A stretch of 64,000 nt of DNA from Pseudomonas sp. B21-040 (GCF_024748695.1 NZ_CP087176.1:4829501-4893500); one strand, 5' to 3'. Shown: positions 16,321 to 26,933, counted from the stretch's first letter. Numbers and translations: made by a program. Notes: generated from the sequence alone by a model not told the origin.

Positions 16321-17393
16321 GCCTTGCTCGAGCGATCCGCGTAATTCTCGTCGATCCACTGTTGATAGCTGCCGCTTTTCACATGCGCTACCCACTCTGT
16401 GTTGCTGAGGTACCACTCGACAGTTTTGCGAATGCCGGTTTCGAACGTTTCTTCCGGCGTCCAACCCAACTCACGCTGGATTTTGCTGGCATCGATTGCG
16501 TAACGCTGATCATGGCCGGGGCGATCTTGGACATAGGTAATCAGGCTCGCGTGCGGGCGATGGGCGGAGTCTGGACGCAATTCATCCAGCAACGCGCAAA
16601 GGGTATGCACGACTTCGATGTTTTGCTTTTCGTTATGGCCGCCGATGTTGTACGTCTCGCCGATGACACCTCCGGTCACGACTTTGTACAGTGCACGGGC
16701 GTGGTCTTCTACATAGAGCCAGTCACGAACCTGGTTGCCTTTGCCGTAAACCGGCAACGGCTTGCCTTCCAGTGCATTGAGAATGATCAGAGGGATCAAT
16801 TTCTCAGGGAAATGGCATGGTCCGTAGTTGTTGGAGCAGTTGGTAACCAGGGTCGGCAAGCCGTAAGTACGACTCCACGCGCGCACCAGATGATCGGAAC
16901 TCGCCTTGCTTGCCGAATAGGGCGAGCTCGGTTGATACGGCGTAGTTTCGGTGAAGAGGTCTTCTGGACCTTCCAGGTCTCCATAGACTTCGTCAGTCGA
17001 AATATGGTGAAAGCGGAATTTGCCCTTGCGCTCATCATCCATAGCAGCCCAGTACTGGCGTGCAGCTTCCAGCAGCGTGTAAGTGCCAATGATGTTGGTC
17101 TGGATAAATTCAGACGGACCAGAGATAGAGCGATCAACGTGAGACTCTGCGGCCAGATGCATAATCGCATCGGGTTGGTGCTCACGCAGGACGCGGTCGA
17201 TCTGGTCACGATCGCAGATGTCGACCCGCTCAAACACATAACGCGAGTTCTGGCTAACTTCTGCCAAGGACTCGAGATTGCCGGCATAAGTCAACTTATC
17301 GACGTTAACAACGGAGTCGGTAGTGTTGGAAATAATGTGACGGATGACTGCCGAGCCGATAAACCCGGCGCCGCCGGTAACTAGAATTTTCAC
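16317..17393 (-). CDS. rmlB: dTDP-glucose 4,6-dehydratase
   Basis: Using the GTG start at 17393 ([20 protein letters not shown]) the protein has 358 residues, typical of RmlB. An upstream in-frame start at 17459 would add 22 residues that do not match the family. The NAD loop [10 protein letters not shown], the catalytic region [11 protein letters not shown] with Thr-Asp-Glu, and [12 protein letters not shown] (YxxxK) are all present, together with [15 protein letters not shown]. It converts dTDP-glucose to dTDP-4-keto-6-deoxyglucose. It is the first gene of the rml operon, with about 230 bp upstream to lapA that should contain the promoter. Confidence 0.96.
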   Translation of the reverse strand: MKILVTGGAGFIGSAVIRHIISNTTDSVVNVDKLTYAGNLESLAEVSQNSRYVFERVDICDRDQIDRVLREHQPDAIMHLAAESHVDRSISGPSEFIQTNIIGTYTLLEAARQYWAAMDDERKGKFRFHHISTDEVYGDLEGPEDLFTETTPYQPSSPYSASKASSDHLVRAWSRTYGLPTLVTNCSNNYGPCHFPEKLIPLIILNALEGKPLPVYGKGNQVRDWLYVEDHARALYKVVTGGVIGETYNIGGHNEKQNIEVVHTLCALLDELRPDSAHRPHASLITYVQDRPGHDQRYAIDASKIQRELGWTPEETFETGIRKTVEWYLSNTEWVAHVKSGSYQQWIDENYADRSSKA

Positions 17394-17622
17394 GCGAAAC
17401 CATACCCTTGAGGTGCTGACAGGGCCGCCAACCGAGCGCTGTCTAATCCATAAATGCAAAAGCCATCAAGTTCGCCGAGGCTTCTGACAGAGTCAACCTG
17501 AACCGACATGGGAATATGCCACTATCGGATAAGCGCAGCATTTTACAGCTTAATGAAGGTTTTACTAATGGATATAGACAAGCTGTGGCGCAAAATCGAC
17601 GTGCGTCATGCGACTGACGAAA

Positions 17623-17862
17623 TCAGACCAGCCGCTTGCGTAAAGCACGGGCCGCGCGCCCCAGAAACCAGCCAAGCAGCGGACCGATGACCATGCCGAC
17701 CAGCAACGCAAGAACCACCACCAGCGACACTGGTAGTTGCGGCCCTGCCCAGCCAAGAAATAGCAGGGAAACCGATTGTTGATTCTCTAAAACAAACGCC
17801 AGAATCACCAATACGAGCAACAACACAAACAAGGCGAGCAATACACGCTTGAGATTACGCAT
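17623..17862 (-). CDS. lapA: LapA-domain (DUF1049) membrane protein
   Basis: This 79-residue protein has two hydrophobic segments, about residues 8-26 and 43-66, and a basic C-terminus (GRAARALRKRLV). The pattern ENQQSVSLLFLGW between the two helices is characteristic of LapA/DUF1049 proteins, linked in enterobacteria to LPS assembly and regulation of LpxC turnover. It is 27 bp downstream of ihfB on the same strand and directly upstream of the O-antigen genes. No LapB partner is seen nearby. Confidence 0.85.
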   Translation of the reverse strand: MRNLKRVLLALFVLLLVLVILAFVLENQQSVSLLFLGWAGPQLPVSLVVVLALLVGMVIGPLLGWFLGRAARALRKRLV

Positions 17863-17889
17863 AAGTGGCTCCTTGGATTACGGCAGCCG

Positions 17890-18186
17890 TCAAAGCCCCT
17901 CCTCCTCATCCTCGTTCACACGATCACGCAGCTCTTTGCCTGGTTTGAAATGTGGAACGAACTTGCCGTCGAGGCTGACGGACTGACCGGTTTTTGGATT
18001 GCGACCTACGCGCGGTGCGCGGTAGTGCAGGGAGAAGCTGCCAAAACCACGGATCTCGATACGATCTCCAGTGGCCAGACATTGGGACATTTGCTCAAGC
18101 ATGGTCTTGATGGCCAACTCCACATCCTTGGATGAGAGCAGCCCTTGATGGGTGACAATTCGTTCGATCAACTCCGACTTCGTCAT
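17890..18186 (-). CDS. ihfB: Integration host factor subunit beta
   Basis: The protein has 98 residues. [15 protein letters not shown] at the N-terminus, [17 protein letters not shown] and [10 protein letters not shown] identify the HU/IHF family, and the acidic tail NEDEEEGL fits IHF-beta of pseudomonads. With IHF-alpha (encoded elsewhere) it bends DNA at specific sites to aid transcription, recombination and replication. An rpsA-ihfB arrangement is standard in gamma-proteobacteria, here interrupted by a small lipoprotein gene. Confidence 0.96.
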   Translation of the reverse strand: MTKSELIERIVTHQGLLSSKDVELAIKTMLEQMSQCLATGDRIEIRGFGSFSLHYRAPRVGRNPKTGQSVSLDGKFVPHFKPGKELRDRVNEDEEEGL

Positions 18187-18328
18187 ATTTTTCCCTTCTT
18201 TTTCAAGCAGCTAGGAAAATCGCTTCAGAGGTTTTAGCATGCCCGGAGGAATTTGAACAGTCCAGGACTTGACATATCGCCATCAAAATTGAGCCGTTCA
18301 ATTTCAAGTCACCTCAAGACACACAGCC

Positions 18329-18607
18329 TCACCGGCAAATTACCAGCATGGTCCGCGTGAAGTATCCCGCCGGGTTGAAACCAAAGGGGAATTCATCTTC
18401 ATCCTTGACGTCATCGGATCGAGCCAGGACCTTGTACCCCTGCTTTTTGCACTCCTTGTCCGCTCGCTTGCGACACTTCTCCCATCCGGATCCCATCCCG
18501 GAACAATCAATCTCGATACCACTAACCCCGCGCACGACGTGAGTCTTGGCATTAGTAGTACAACCCGCCAATGTCAGTACTGCTATTGCGACAATGAGCT
18601 TGTTCAT
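18329..18607 (-). CDS. Small hypothetical lipoprotein
   Basis: The protein has 92 residues. A lipobox, LTLAGC, follows a short hydrophobic signal (MNKLIVAIAVL), predicting a lipid-modified Cys at residue 16. The mature part has four further cysteines (IDCSG, WEKCRKRADKECKKQG, LVICR), which could form disulfides in the periplasm. No Asp is found right after the Cys (it is followed by TTN), so outer-membrane sorting is likely. No function is recognised. It sits between ihfB and rpsA on the same strand, with about 140 bp on one side and the rpsA terminator on the other. Confidence 0.75.
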   Translation of the reverse strand: MNKLIVAIAVLTLAGCTTNAKTHVVRGVSGIEIDCSGMGSGWEKCRKRADKECKKQGYKVLARSDDVKDEDEFPFGFNPAGYFTRTMLVICR

Positions 18608-18785
18608 TCACTTCCTTATGCCGGACGCTCTGCCCGGCTGTCGTTCACTTCAGGCTAAAGGTTAGCTGCAAACAAACGGTTTGATCCGACCAAAGTAAGA
18701 GACCGCTTATAGGAGATACTGGTTTCACAAGCAATCACGTTGCCGCAACCCAACTACATCGGCAATCTCACCAAATCGCAGGCAT

Positions 18786-18815
18786 AAAAAAGGGCGACCG
18801 AAGTCGCCCTTTTTC
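18786..18815. terminator. Rho-independent terminator after rpsA (bidirectional)
   Basis: A perfect 8 bp stem, AGGGCGAC with GTCGCCCT around a CGAA tetraloop, is flanked by A-runs on one side and T-runs on the other. It lies 17 bp beyond the rpsA stop and should end the rpsA transcript on the minus strand. Confidence 0.9.
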
Positions 18816-18831
18816 TATGGTCTGACAGAAC

Positions 18832-20523
18832 TTAGTTCTGTTTTTCCATTTGTGCACGCAACAGGTCGCCCAGAGTGGTAGGACCAGCAGCGACGTCAGC
18901 AGCAGGCTTGTCTTTCAAGCTCTGGATTGCTTCTTTCTCGTCTTCAACGTCTTTCGACTTGATCGACAGCTGGATTACACGGCTCTTACGGTCAACGCTG
19001 ATGATCTTGGCTTCTACTTCTTCGCCTTCTTTCAGAACGTTACGCGCGTCTTCAACGCGGTCACGGCTGATTTCGGAGGCTTTCAGAGTCGCTTCGATAT
19101 CGTCGGCCAGAGTGATGATGGCGCCTTTAGCGTCAACTTCTTTCACGATGCCTTTAACGATTGCGCCTTTGTCGTTCTCTTGAACGTACTCGGAGAACGG
19201 ATCGCTTTCCAGTTGCTTGATACCCAGGGAGATACGCTCGCGCTCTGGGTCAACCGACAGGATAACGGTGTCCAGCTCGTCGCCCTTCTTGAAGCGGCGA
19301 ACGGCTTCTTCGCCCACTTCGTTCCAGGAGATGTCGGACAGGTGAACCAGACCGTCGATGCCGCCGTCCAGACCAATGAAGATACCGAAATCGGTGATCG
19401 ACTTGATGGTGCCGGAGATTTTATCGCCCTTGTTGAACTGGCCAGAGAAATCTTCCCATGGGTTAGATTTGCACTGCTTGATGCCCAGGGAGATACGACG
19501 ACGCTCTTCGTCGATGTCCAGAACCATAACTTCCACTTCGTCGCCGACTTGTACGACTTTCGAAGGGTGGATGTTCTTGTTGGTCCAGTCCATTTCGGAA
19601 ACGTGTACCAGACCTTCAACGCCTTCTTCCAGCTCAGCGAAGCAGCCGTAGTCGGTCAGGTTGGTTACACGAGCGGTAACGCGAGTGCTTTCTGGGTAAC
19701 GGGCTTTGATAGCAACCCATGGATCTTCGCCCAGTTGCTTGAGGCCCAGGGAAACACGATTGCGTTCGCGATCGTACTTCAGAACCTTGACATCGATCTC
19801 GTCGCCAACGTTGACGATTTCGGAAGGATGCTTGATACGCTTCCAAGCCATGTCGGTAATGTGCAGCAGGCCATCCACGCCACCCAGATCGACGAATGCG
19901 CCGTAATCGGTGAGGTTTTTGACGATACCTTTGACTTGCTGACCTTCCTGCAGGGATTCCAGCAGAGCTTCACGCTCGGCGGAGTTCTCGGCTTCGAGGA
20001 CGCTGCGACGGGAAACGACAACGTTGTTGCGTTTCTGGTCGAGTTTGATGACCTTGAATTCCAGCTCTTTGCCTTCCAGGTGCGTAGTATCGCGCACAGG
20101 ACGGACGTCAACCAGAGAACCTGGCAGGAACGCACGGATGCCGTTAACGTCGACAGTGAAGCCGCCTTTAACCTTACCGTTGATAACGCCCTTGACCACT
20201 TCTTCGGCTGCGAAGGCTGCTTCCAGAACAATCCAGCATTCAGCGCGCTTGGCTTTTTCACGGGACAGCTTGGTTTCACCAAAGCCGTCTTCAACCGAGT
20301 CCAGAGCAACGTGAACTTCGTCACCGACGTTGATGTTCAGTTCGCCAGCGTCGTTGTAGAACTGCTCAAGCGGGATGAGTGCTTCAGACTTCAGGCCAGC
20401 GTGAACGGTTACCCAGCGAGCTTGGTAATCGATATCAACGATAACACCGGTGATGATGGAGCCTGCCTGAAGGTTCAGGGTTTTTAGGCTTTCTTCAAAG
20501 AGTTCCGCAAAGCTTTCGCTCAT
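18832..20523 (-). CDS. rpsA: 30S ribosomal protein S1
   Basis: The protein has 563 residues and six S1 RNA-binding repeats. Typical repeat cores are visible, such as [40 protein letters not shown] and [20 protein letters not shown]. The N-terminal [17 protein letters not shown] is the usual ribosome-docking start. S1 binds mRNA on the small subunit and unfolds leaders for initiation. It follows cmk by about 120 bp, an interval that holds a hairpin. Codon use is very biased, as expected for an abundant protein, which also produces long meaningless antisense frames. Confidence 0.98.
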   Translation of the reverse strand: MSESFAELFEESLKTLNLQAGSIITGVIVDIDYQARWVTVHAGLKSEALIPLEQFYNDAGELNINVGDEVHVALDSVEDGFGETKLSREKAKRAECWIVLEAAFAAEEVVKGVINGKVKGGFTVDVNGIRAFLPGSLVDVRPVRDTTHLEGKELEFKVIKLDQKRNNVVVSRRSVLEAENSAEREALLESLQEGQQVKGIVKNLTDYGAFVDLGGVDGLLHITDMAWKRIKHPSEIVNVGDEIDVKVLKYDRERNRVSLGLKQLGEDPWVAIKARYPESTRVTARVTNLTDYGCFAELEEGVEGLVHVSEMDWTNKNIHPSKVVQVGDEVEVMVLDIDEERRRISLGIKQCKSNPWEDFSGQFNKGDKISGTIKSITDFGIFIGLDGGIDGLVHLSDISWNEVGEEAVRRFKKGDELDTVILSVDPERERISLGIKQLESDPFSEYVQENDKGAIVKGIVKEVDAKGAIITLADDIEATLKASEISRDRVEDARNVLKEGEEVEAKIISVDRKSRVIQLSIKSKDVEDEKEAIQSLKDKPAADVAAGPTTLGDLLRAQMEKQN

Positions 20524-20597
20524 TTTAATTCCTGTTGATGAGGGCGAAGACTACGCCCATCTCCACACCCCAGACGGTATGGGTTAGTTTCATTTAA

Positions 20598-20641
20598 AAG
20601 AAGCCACCGCAGGACTATGACTGGTCCCCTGCGGCCTTCTT
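20598..20641 (-). terminator. Hairpin between cmk and rpsA
   Basis: Read on the minus strand, AAGAAGGCCGCAGG pairs with TCCTGCGG and GGCTTCTT further along, and is followed by CTTTTAAA. It starts just after the cmk stop, so it can terminate or attenuate transcripts entering rpsA from the upstream amino-acid genes. Confidence 0.6.
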
Positions 20642-20643
20642 GG

Positions 20644-21333
20644 TCACCCGGCGATATCGCGAATGGCGATCTCGCTCATGATGCGTTCCAGCACCTGATC
20701 GATGGATAATTCCGTGGAATCCAGCTGTATGGCGTCAGCCGCCGGTTTGAGCGGGGCTACCGCTCGCTGGGTGTCACGCTCATCGCGAACACGTATCTCA
20801 TCTAGCAGACTCGACAGACTAACACCATCGACTTTGCCCTTCAACTGCAAGTATCGACGGCGCGCACGCTCCTCGGCACTGGCGGTGAGGAAAATCTTCA
20901 AGGGCGCGTCCGGAAAAACCACCGTGCCCATGTCGCGGCCGTCAGCGACCAGGCCCGGCATTTCCTGGAATGCACGCTGGCGCTGCAGCAGCGCCTCGCG
21001 CACAGCGGGCAGCGCCGCAACCTGGGATGCGCCGGCGCCGACACTTTCAGTGCGAATCACATCACTGACTTCATCGCCTTCCAGAATGATTCGCTGCAAC
21101 TGACCGTCGGTCGCAGCGATAAATTGCACGTCCAGATGAGCGGCGAGTGCTTTCAGCAACTCTTCATTGGTCAGATCAACACCATGATTGTGCGCAGCGA
21201 ACGCCAGCAATCGGTACAACGCGCCCGAATCCAGCAGATTCCAGCCCAGACGCTTTGCCAATATCCCGGCGATGGTGCCTTTACCGGAACCGCTCGGACC
21301 ATCGATGGTAATGACTGGCGACTTGTTGATCAC
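20644..21333 (-). CDS. cmk: Cytidylate kinase
   Basis: The protein has 229 residues, the normal length. The P-loop [16 protein letters not shown] near residues 9-24, [24 protein letters not shown] and [13 protein letters not shown] are typical of Cmk, which phosphorylates CMP and dCMP with ATP. Its start overlaps the stop of tyrA-aroA by four bases, so its translation is coupled to aromatic amino acid synthesis genes, an order conserved in pseudomonads. Confidence 0.97.
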   Translation of the reverse strand: MINKSPVITIDGPSGSGKGTIAGILAKRLGWNLLDSGALYRLLAFAAHNHGVDLTNEELLKALAAHLDVQFIAATDGQLQRIILEGDEVSDVIRTESVGAGASQVAALPAVREALLQRQRAFQEMPGLVADGRDMGTVVFPDAPLKIFLTASAEERARRRYLQLKGKVDGVSLSSLLDEIRVRDERDTQRAVAPLKPAADAIQLDSTELSIDQVLERIMSEIAIRDIAG

Positions 21334-23573
21334 GACTGAGCCTCTTCAGCAACCCGGATACCGACCTGTGCGCACAACGCGAGGAAGTTCGGGAACGACG
21401 TCGCAACGTTGGCGCAGTCATGAATGCGGATCGACGCAGTCGCGCGCAGCGATGCAACGCTGAATGCCATGGCGATCCGGTGGTCACCATGACCATGCAC
21501 CACACCGCCGCCGATCTGGCCGCCGTCGATGATGATGCCATCCGGGGTCGGTTCGCATTTGACGCCCAGCGCCAGCAAGCCATCAGCCATGACCTGAATC
21601 CGGTCCGACTCTTTGACCCGCAGCTCTTCAGCGCCTCGCAGCACCGTGCGCCCTTCGGCACAGGCTGCAGCCACGAACAGCACCGGGAATTCGTCGATAG
21701 CCAGTGGAACCAGCGCTTCGGGAATCTCGATACCTTTCAGTTTAGCTGCACGAACGCGCAAATCTGCAACGGGCTCGCCGCCGACTTCACGCTGGTTTTC
21801 CAGCGTGATATCGGCGCCCATCAGACGCAGAATATCGATAACGCCAGTACGCGTCGGATTGATTCCAACGTGCTCAAGCACCAGCTCCGAACCTTCAGCG
21901 ATCGACGCCGCCACGAGGAAGAATGCGGAGGAAGAGATATCGCCCGGCACTTCAATGTGGGTAGCAGTGAGTTTGTGACCGGATTCGACCGACGCGGTCG
22001 CGCCATTGACAGTAACCGGGTAGCCGAAGCCGCGCAGCATGCGCTCGGTGTGGTCACGAGTCGGTGCCGGTTCGGTAACAGTGGTCTTGCCTTCGGCATA
22101 CAAACCGGCCAGCAACAGGCAGGATTTCACCTGAGCACTGGCCATCGGCATGGTGTAGGTCAGGCCTTTGAGCTTATTGCCGCCACGGATGATCATCGGC
22201 GGGCGACCTTCAGCAGCGGTCTCGATCACCGCCCCCATTTCACGCAGCGGATTGGCCACACGATTCATTGGGCGCTTGGACAGCGAAGCATCGCCCGTCA
22301 GGGTGCTGTCGAAGTTCTGCGCAGCCAGCAGGCCCGACAGCAGGCGCATCGACGTACCGGAGTTACCCAGATAGATCGGGCCTGGCGCAGGTTTCAGGCC
22401 ATGCAGGCCAACGCCGTGAATGGTCACGCGACCATGGTGCGGACCTTCGATCACAACGCCCATGTCACGGAAGGCCTGCAGGGTCGCCAGAGCGTCTTCG
22501 CCCTCAAGGAAGCCTTCGACTTCGGTGACGCCTTCAGCCAGGGAGCCGAGCATGATCGAACGGTGGGAAATCGATTTGTCACCTGGTACGCGAATCCGAC
22601 CGGACAAGCGGCCACCAGGTTGAGCCAGGAAAATCAGATCGTTGGAATTCATAGCGTCCACATAGGCCCGGCGGGCCAGGATTTTACTGAAATGCTCGCG
22701 GGCAACCCGGGCGCGCGTGAACACGCCCAACAATTGGTGCCCATCCCCTGCATCGACCGCGTCGCGCAAGGCGTCGAGGTCGCTGCGAAATGTATCGAGT
22801 GTGCGCAGGACAGCTTCGCGGTTGGCGAGGAAGATGTCGTGCCACATGACCGGGTCGCTCCCCGCGATTCTTGTGAAATCGCGGAAACCGCCGGCAGCGT
22901 AACGGAAGATCTCAAGGTTTTCATTGCGCTTGGCCAACGAATCGACCAAACCGAACGCCAACAGGTGTGGCAAATGGCTCGTCGCCGCCAACACTTCATC
23001 GTGGCGTTCGACCTGCATGTGTTCGACATCGGCGCCCAATTCGCGCCACAAACGGTCGACCACTGCCAGCGCGGCCGGATCGGTTTGATCCAGCGGCGTC
23101 AGAATCACTTTATGACGACGGAACAGCTCGGCATTGGAGGCTTCCACCCCGCTCTGCTCGGAACCGGCAATCGGATGCCCCGGCACGAAACGCGACGGCA
23201 TGCCGCCAAAAGCTTCAGTTGCCGCACGCACCACATTGCCTTTGGCACTGCCGACGTCAGTCAGAATCGCAGCACCCAGATCCATTGCAGCCAGGCGCGC
23301 CAGCATTTTTTCCATGGCAAGGATCGGCACGGCCAGCTGAATCACGTCAGCGCCCTGGCACGCAACAGCCAGGTCTTCTTCGCAGCGATCCACCACGCCC
23401 AACTCGACCGCCAGTTTGCGCGACTGCGGGTCGAGATCGACCCCCACCACTTCGCGGCACAGGCCACTTTCACGCAAACCCTTGGCGAACGAACCACCGA
23501 TCAATCCCAGACCGACCACCACCAGGCGACCGATCATAGGTGCAGCAGATTGCAGTGCAGTGACATCAACCAC
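21330..23573 (-). CDS. tyrA-aroA: Bifunctional prephenate dehydrogenase / EPSP synthase (TyrA-AroA fusion)
   Basis: The protein has up to 747 residues and joins two enzymes. Residues about 15-300 are a TyrA-type dehydrogenase ([41 protein letters not shown]), which makes a tyrosine precursor. From about residue 312 the AroA domain begins ([20 protein letters not shown]), with [16 protein letters not shown] and DHRIAMAFS, the signatures of 5-enolpyruvylshikimate-3-phosphate synthase. The GTG at 23573 overlaps hisC by eight bases; a start at 23537 (MIGRLVVVG) would give 735 residues and is equally plausible. The fusion is characteristic of Pseudomonas. Confidence 0.95.
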   Translation of the reverse strand: MVDVTALQSAAPMIGRLVVVGLGLIGGSFAKGLRESGLCREVVGVDLDPQSRKLAVELGVVDRCEEDLAVACQGADVIQLAVPILAMEKMLARLAAMDLGAAILTDVGSAKGNVVRAATEAFGGMPSRFVPGHPIAGSEQSGVEASNAELFRRHKVILTPLDQTDPAALAVVDRLWRELGADVEHMQVERHDEVLAATSHLPHLLAFGLVDSLAKRNENLEIFRYAAGGFRDFTRIAGSDPVMWHDIFLANREAVLRTLDTFRSDLDALRDAVDAGDGHQLLGVFTRARVAREHFSKILARRAYVDAMNSNDLIFLAQPGGRLSGRIRVPGDKSISHRSIMLGSLAEGVTEVEGFLEGEDALATLQAFRDMGVVIEGPHHGRVTIHGVGLHGLKPAPGPIYLGNSGTSMRLLSGLLAAQNFDSTLTGDASLSKRPMNRVANPLREMGAVIETAAEGRPPMIIRGGNKLKGLTYTMPMASAQVKSCLLLAGLYAEGKTTVTEPAPTRDHTERMLRGFGYPVTVNGATASVESGHKLTATHIEVPGDISSSAFFLVAASIAEGSELVLEHVGINPTRTGVIDILRLMGADITLENQREVGGEPVADLRVRAAKLKGIEIPEALVPLAIDEFPVLFVAAACAEGRTVLRGAEELRVKESDRIQVMADGLLALGVKCEPTPDGIIIDGGQIGGGVVHGHGDHRIAMAFSVASLRATASIRIHDCANVATSFPNFLALCAQVGIRVAEEAQS

Positions 23574-24678
23574 GAGCCAGAACCTTGGTCAGCGCCTCAA
23601 GGAAGCGACTGTTTTCAGCCGGCAAACCGATGGTGATGCGCAGATGGTTCGGCATACCGTAATTGGCCACAGGACGCACAATCACACCTTCACGCAGCAA
23701 CCCCTGGAACACCGGCGCGGCCACTTGACCCAGATCGACACAGATGAAGTTGCCCTTGGATGGAATCCAGCTCAACCCCAGTTCACGAAAACCCGCTTGC
23801 AGTTGCTGCATACCGGATTCGTTCAGGCGACGGCTTTCAGCCAGGTACTCGACATCCTGCAACGCAGCACACGCCGCGGCCAGGGCCAGGCTGTTGACGT
23901 TGAACGGCTGGCGGACACGGTTCAGCACATCAGCGACGACGGCAGTGGACAAGCCATAACCAACGCGCAGCGATGCCAGGCCATAGGCCTTGGAGAACGT
24001 GCGCGAAACCAGCAGGTTCGGGTAAGCCGCGAGGAAATCCAGGCCATCCGGCAGATCACTGCCTTCGGCGTACTCGATGTAAGCCTCATCCAGCACCACC
24101 AGCACGTGCTCCGGCACGTCTTGCAGGAATTCGTCCAGCGCCTCGGTATCGAACCAGGTCCCGGTCGGGTTGTTCGGGTTGGCGATGAACACCACACGAG
24201 TATTGGCATCGATGGCCGCCAGCATTGCAGGCAGGTCATGCCCCCAATCCTTGGCCGGAACCACCTTGGCCTGCGCGCCGACAGCCTGAGTCGCAATGGG
24301 ATAAACCGCGAACGCGTGTTCGCTGAACACGGCGTTGAGGCCCGGCGCCAGATAGGCACGCGCGACCAACTCAAGAATGTCATTGGAGCCATTGCCCAAT
24401 GTCACCTGGCTCAGTTCGACGCGACACTGCTCGGCCAACAGGGTCTTGAGTGCAAAGCCGTTGCCGTCCGGATAGCGGGTCAGTTCGGCCAGCGCATCGC
24501 GAACCGCGGCCAGCGCCTTGGGGCTTGCGCCCAACGGGTTTTCGTTGCTGGCCAGTTTGACGATGCTCGCCGGATCAAGGTCCAGCTCACGTGCCAGCTC
24601 ATCCACAGGCTTGCCCGGAACGTAAGGCGAAAGTTGTTGCACGCCCGGCTGTGCCAGAGCGAGGAAGTCTCCACTCAT
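23566..24678 (-). CDS. hisC: Histidinol-phosphate / aromatic aminotransferase
   Basis: The protein has 370 residues and is a fold-type I PLP enzyme. LASNENPLGASPKALAAV near residue 40, VVFIANPNNPTGTWFD, VVLDEAYIEYAEGSD and the lysine motif SRTFSKAYGLASLRVGYG (Schiff-base Lys) identify HisC. Located between pheA (10 bp away) and tyrA-aroA (overlap), it is the copy of HisC often used for broad histidinol-phosphate and aromatic transamination, so it may serve phenylalanine and tyrosine as well as histidine synthesis. Confidence 0.95.
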   Translation of the reverse strand: MSGDFLALAQPGVQQLSPYVPGKPVDELARELDLDPASIVKLASNENPLGASPKALAAVRDALAELTRYPDGNGFALKTLLAEQCRVELSQVTLGNGSNDILELVARAYLAPGLNAVFSEHAFAVYPIATQAVGAQAKVVPAKDWGHDLPAMLAAIDANTRVVFIANPNNPTGTWFDTEALDEFLQDVPEHVLVVLDEAYIEYAEGSDLPDGLDFLAAYPNLLVSRTFSKAYGLASLRVGYGLSTAVVADVLNRVRQPFNVNSLALAAACAALQDVEYLAESRRLNESGMQQLQAGFRELGLSWIPSKGNFICVDLGQVAAPVFQGLLREGVIVRPVANYGMPNHLRITIGLPAENSRFLEALTKVLARG

Positions 24679-24688
24679 TTGCTACCCC

Positions 24689-25783
24689 TTAGAGAACTGC
24701 TTTCGGGTAGGAACCCAGCACTTTGAGTGCCACTGCTTCCTGACTGATCTTTTCCAGCACACCTTTGACCAATGGATCACGGTGGTGGCCGACGAAGTCG
24801 ATGAAGAACACGTAGGTCCATTTACCGCTGCGCGATGGACGCGTTTCGATTCGCGTCAGGTCGATTCCGTTGTCGTGGAACGGCACCAGCAACTCGTGAA
24901 GCGCACCGGGTTTGTTGCTCATGGAGACGATGATCGAAGTCTTGTCGTCGCCAGTCGGCGGCACTTCCTGGCTACCGATCATCAGGAATCGCGTGGAGTT
25001 ATCCGGGCGATCCTCGATTTTCTCGGCCAGGCGGGTCAGCCCGTACAGGCCGGCAGCCATGTCGCCGGCAATCGCCGCCGAGTTCCACTCACCTTTTACT
25101 CGCTTGGCCGCTTCGGCGTTGCTGGACACCGCCACGCGCTCGACATTCGGGTAGTGCGCGTCCAGCCACTTGCGGCACTGGGCCAGGGACTGGGCATGGG
25201 AGTAGATGCGGCTGATGCTGTCAGTCTTGGTGTTTTCACCGACCAACAGGTGGTGGTGAATCCGCAACTCGACTTCGCCACAGATGACCATGTCGTGTTC
25301 CAGAAAACTATCGAGGGTGTGGTTGACCGCACCTTCGGTGGAGTTTTCCACCGGCACCACGCCAAAATTCACCGCACCGGCCGCCACTTCGCGGAACACT
25401 TCGTCGATCGCCGCCATTGGCTTGCTGATCACGGCGTGGCCGAAGTGCTTCATGGCCGCCGCTTGAGTGAACGTGCCTTCAGGGCCGAGGTAAGCCACTT
25501 TCAGCGGCTGCTCGAGCGCCAGGCACGAGGACATGATTTCACGGAACAACCGCGCCATCTCTTCGTTGCCCAACGGCCCCTGATTGCGCTCCATTACGCG
25601 CTTGAGCACCTGGGCTTCACGCTCAGGACGATAGAACACCGGCACTTCGCCTTCGGCCAGCGAGGCCATCTTTACTCGCGCAACTTCCTGGGCGCAACGT
25701 GCGCGCTCACTGATCAGCTCAAGGACTTTTTCGTCCAGGGCATCAATGCGCAGGCGCAGTGCCTTGAGTTCTTGCTCAGACAT
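24689..25783 (-). CDS. pheA: Chorismate mutase / prephenate dehydratase (P-protein)
   Basis: The protein has 364 residues. Residues about 1-95 form the AroQ chorismate mutase domain (LRLRIDALDEKVLELISERA). The prephenate dehydratase domain follows (AYLGPEGTFTQAAAMKHFG; VVPVENSTEGAVNHTLD; STRFLMIG), and an ACT domain closes the protein (KTSIIVSMSNKPGALHELL; LTRIETRPSRSGKWTYVFF). The ESRP-like phenylalanine-binding segment is ETRPSR here. It makes phenylpyruvate from chorismate and is expected to be feedback-inhibited by phenylalanine. It touches serC (1 bp overlap) and precedes hisC. Confidence 0.97.
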   Translation of the reverse strand: MSEQELKALRLRIDALDEKVLELISERARCAQEVARVKMASLAEGEVPVFYRPEREAQVLKRVMERNQGPLGNEEMARLFREIMSSCLALEQPLKVAYLGPEGTFTQAAAMKHFGHAVISKPMAAIDEVFREVAAGAVNFGVVPVENSTEGAVNHTLDSFLEHDMVICGEVELRIHHHLLVGENTKTDSISRIYSHAQSLAQCRKWLDAHYPNVERVAVSSNAEAAKRVKGEWNSAAIAGDMAAGLYGLTRLAEKIEDRPDNSTRFLMIGSQEVPPTGDDKTSIIVSMSNKPGALHELLVPFHDNGIDLTRIETRPSRSGKWTYVFFIDFVGHHRDPLVKGVLEKISQEAVALKVLGSYPKAVL

Positions 25784-26868
25784 CAGCCGTGTTCCTTCTC
25801 GAACTCTGCCATGTACGAAACCAGTGCGTTGACCGCAACGATATCGACGGCGTTATAGATGGAGGCGCGCATGCCACCCACGGAACGGTGGCCCTTGAGG
25901 TTCAACAAGCCACGCTCGTCGGCACCGGCCAGGAACGGCTTGTCGAGACGGTCGTCCGCCAAACGGAACGGCACGTTCATCCACGAGCGGTCAGGCGTGT
26001 TGATCGGGTTGCTGTACAAGCCGCTGGCATCGATGAAGTTGTACAGCGTGCGCTGCTTCACTTCGTTGAGCTTGCCGATGGCTTCAACGCCACCTTGCTC
26101 CTTGAGCCACTCGAACACCAGACCAGACAAGTACCAGGCCAGGGTTGGAGGCGTGTTGTACATCGAGCCGTTATCGGCGGCGACCTTGTAGTTGAGCATG
26201 GTCGGGCAAATGGAACGGGCGTGACCCAACAGGTCCTCGCGAACGATGTTCACCACGATACCGCTCGGACCGATGTTTTTCTGGGCGCCAGCGTAGATCA
26301 TGCCGAAACGCGAAACATCGACCGGACGCGAAAGAATGTCCGAAGACATGTCGGCGACCAGCGGAACGTCGCCGGTTTCCGGGATCCACTGGAATTCCAG
26401 GCCACCGATGGTTTCGTTTGGTGCGTAGTGAACGTAGGCCGCGTCTTTCGACAGCTTCCATTCGTTCTGACCAGGAATGGCGAAATAGTCGTAAGGCTTG
26501 GCGGTAGCGGCAACGTTGACGTGGCCGAAGCGCGAAGCCTCTTCGATAGCTTTCTGCGACCAGATACCGGTGTCGATATAGTCGGCAGAGCCGTTTTCCG
26601 GCAACAGGTTCAGAGGAATCTGAGCAAATTGCTGGCTGGCGCCACCTTGCAGAAACAGCACTTTATAGTTCGAGGGGATATTCAGCAGATCACGCAGATC
26701 CTGCTCGGCCTTGGTGGCAATGGACACGAACTCATCGCTGCGATGGCTCATCTCCATGACCGACAGACCTTTACCATGCCAGTCGAGCAACTCGGACTGG
26801 GCACGCAACAGGACAGCTTCAGGAAGCGCAGCAGGACCTGCGCAGAAGTTATAGGCTCGTTTGCTCAC
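25783..26868 (-). CDS. serC: Phosphoserine aminotransferase
   Basis: With the GTG start at 26868 (SKRAYNFCAGPAALPEAVLL) the protein has 361 residues, the family length; a GTG two codons earlier is possible. LFLQGGASQQFAQIP, GAQKNIGPSG with the PLP lysine, and GGMRASIYNAV near the end are typical SerC motifs. It converts 3-phosphohydroxypyruvate to phosphoserine and also serves pyridoxal synthesis. It is 65 bp downstream of gyrA and heads the tightly packed serC-pheA-hisC-tyrA/aroA-cmk run. Confidence 0.97.
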   Translation of the reverse strand: MSKRAYNFCAGPAALPEAVLLRAQSELLDWHGKGLSVMEMSHRSDEFVSIATKAEQDLRDLLNIPSNYKVLFLQGGASQQFAQIPLNLLPENGSADYIDTGIWSQKAIEEASRFGHVNVAATAKPYDYFAIPGQNEWKLSKDAAYVHYAPNETIGGLEFQWIPETGDVPLVADMSSDILSRPVDVSRFGMIYAGAQKNIGPSGIVVNIVREDLLGHARSICPTMLNYKVAADNGSMYNTPPTLAWYLSGLVFEWLKEQGGVEAIGKLNEVKQRTLYNFIDASGLYSNPINTPDRSWMNVPFRLADDRLDKPFLAGADERGLLNLKGHRSVGGMRASIYNAVDIVAVNALVSYMAEFEKEHG

Positions 26869-26933
26869 ATCCACTCTCGCTATGCAATCACGGTAGCGGA
26901 CAGAGCAAACACTCTGCCCTGCTACGATTTTGG

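Noticed and set aside
18850..20487. 545-codon plus-strand frame opposite rpsA
   Set aside because: It repeats in register with the S1 repeats of the real gene and has no independent start signal.
21420..23636. 738-codon plus-strand open frame opposite tyrA-aroA
   Set aside because: It mirrors a GC-rich gene with strong third-position bias; no domain is recognised and tyrA-aroA is certain.
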